Positions 38,150-64,000 of a stretch of DNA of 64,000 bases are shown here, piece after piece (position 1 is the first letter of the stretch; each line of letters opens with the position of its first letter). The stretch comes from Coturnix japonica (lineage: Eukaryota; Chordata; Aves; Galliformes; Phasianidae), in the NCBI RefSeq assembly GCF_001577835.2, contig NC_029519.1:30008539-30072538 (forward strand), read 5' to 3'. The notes below the pieces were generated by a model. That model saw nothing but the letters and a program-made list of their open reading frames with translations, searched no databases and was not told the origin of the DNA. Made by a program: the position numbers and the translations under genes.

Positions 38150-39013
38150 AGGCTGCAGACAGAGGGTGGTGATTAATGGTTCTATATCCAGGTGGAGGCC
38201 AGTAATGAGCACTGCCCCCCTGGGGACTGTCATGGGACTGGCACTCTTGAACATCTTTATCGATGACATCTATGATGGAATTAAATACATCCTCAGCAAG
38301 TTTGCTGATGACGCCAAAATGAGTGGTGCGATTGACATAAGATAAGAAAGGGATGCCATTCAGAGGGAGCTCAGCACTCTCAAAAGATGGGCCTGGGTGA
38401 ATCTAATGAGGTTCAACACAACAAAGTGCAAGGTTTCGCACTTGGACTGGAGGAATTGCAGGCATATACACAGACTGGGAGCAGCAATCCTTGAGAACAG
38501 CCCTGCAGAGAAGGACCTAGGGGTCCTGGTGGGTGAAGAATTTCACGAGCCAGCAGTGTGCTCTTGCAGCTCAGAAAGCAAATAGAATCCTGGACTCCAT
38601 CAGAAGTGGGGTGGCCAGGGGGACAGGGAGGTGATTGTCCTTCTTTGAAGTAAGCCCCATCTGAAGTACTGCATCCAGATCTGGGGCCCCCAGTCCAAGA
38701 AAGCCAGGGAGCTGTTGGAGTGGGCCCAGAGGAAGGCCACAGAAATGATCAGAAGGCTGGAGCACCTCCCCTAAAAAGACAAGCTGAGGAAGCTGGGCAT
38801 GTTCAACCTGGAAAAGAGAAGGCTGCGGGGTGACCTCAGCACTTCCAGGATTGCAGCCTTCCAGTACCTAAAGGGAGCCTATAAACAGAAGGGGAGTCAA
38901 CTCTTCACAAGGGTAGATAATGGCAGGACAAGGAGAAATGGTTTTAAGTTGAGAAAGGAAAGATTTAGGTTGAGTATCAGGGAAGTTCTTTGCCCAAGTG
39001 AGGAATTAAAGGA
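38150..39013 (+). mobile_element. CR1 LINE, internal reverse-transcriptase to 3' region, tail missing
   Basis: Begins at the CAGAGGGTGGTGATTAATGG-type block. It contains the reverse-transcriptase core, recognisable as IDDIYDGI and FADDAKMSGA (the F/YADD catalytic motif), and runs to about 39013. The usual CR1 3' terminal block is absent, which is atypical because CR1 copies normally keep the 3' end and lose the 5' end. It lies between SCLT1 and the last located CDKL2 exon, close to the suspected breakpoint. Confidence 0.88.
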
Positions 39014-39284
39014 TCATCTTGCCCATTGTCACTAAGATCACCCCAGAGATCTCCATCCTAAACATCAAAGGATACTATTTATTTCATTTCCTAATAAGTA
39101 TGATCTCACAGGGCCTTCACAAGAATCATCTCAACCCTTCCAATTTTTATCTACTCACAGCTTGAGAAATAAAGGCAAGTTTTGATTCTGTTTAGAGCCA
39201 AGCAAAAATCTTGTAGGTCGTGTGGTTCAGAGTCCTGAACCAAAGAGACGCTAAACAGCACAAACTATTTCATTGCTTTGTTAC
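39014..39284. other. Short gap between CR1 and the last located CDKL2 exon
   Basis: On the CDKL2 strand the sequence begins with the donor GTAACA of the last located exon. Read through without splicing it adds four residues (VTKQ) and a TGA at 39272-39270. A minus-strand AATAAA lies at 39083-39078. This could serve as an alternative, unspliced 3' end of CDKL2. No exon resembling the family tail is present. Confidence 0.5.
39078..39083 (-). terminator. Possible alternative polyadenylation signal for CDKL2
   Basis: AATAAA on the minus strand about 190 bases past the read-through stop codon of CDKL2. Relevant only if the last located exon is retained with its intron. Confidence 0.3.
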
Positions 39285-63975
<24,691 letters not shown>

Positions 63976-64000
63976 GCCTCCCAGTCTCATTACGTAGCAC

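Overview
The window is vertebrate nuclear DNA, almost certainly from a galliform bird and most likely Gallus. It has long introns, CpG-rich promoters, many 5'-truncated CR1 LINE copies, and an internally deleted mariner that looks like the chicken element Galluhop. Four protein-coding genes could be spliced together codon by codon from the raw sequence, and all match known vertebrate families: C4orf33 (UPF0462), SCLT1, CDKL2 and SH2D4A.

Layout. 1-17.4 kb is mostly non-coding: CR1 copies, a dispersed repeat, two unassigned candidate exons, and one orphan exon at 15.77-15.84 kb that matches the C-terminal tail of CDKL2. 18.15-20.81 kb holds C4orf33 on the minus strand (5 coding exons, 197 aa). 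A CpG-rich block at 21.2-21.6 kb separates it from SCLT1, which runs on the plus strand to 36.94 kb (21 coding exons, 685 aa). After a CR1-filled gap, CDKL2 lies on the minus strand from 49.03 to 39.29 kb (11 coding exons found, last exon missing in place). Its CpG island faces SH2D4A, on the plus strand from 53.29 to 63.98 kb (9 coding exons, 456 aa, complete).

Biology. SCLT1 is a distal-appendage protein of the centriole needed for ciliogenesis. CDKL2 is a CDK-like/MAPK-like kinase whose relatives act at cilia, and an RFX-type X-box sits just upstream of its start codon. SH2D4A is a cytoplasmic SH2 adaptor. C4orf33 has no established function. In human these genes lie at 4q28 (C4orf33/SCLT1), 4q21 (CDKL2) and 8p (SH2D4A), so the adjacency here is a bird-lineage arrangement or a joining worth verifying.

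The most notable observation is structural. The CDKL2 reading frame ends in phase 0 at 39285 with no terminal exon downstream. A phase-0 exon with a strong acceptor, coding a CDKL2-like tail, sits about 23.5 kb away on the opposite strand. Flipping the segment between about 15.7 and 39.2 kb, which carries C4orf33 and SCLT1, would put that exon in the right place and orientation. This points to an inversion, real or an assembly error, that cuts CDKL2. No CRISPR array, tRNA, rRNA or convincingly novel multi-gene system was seen.
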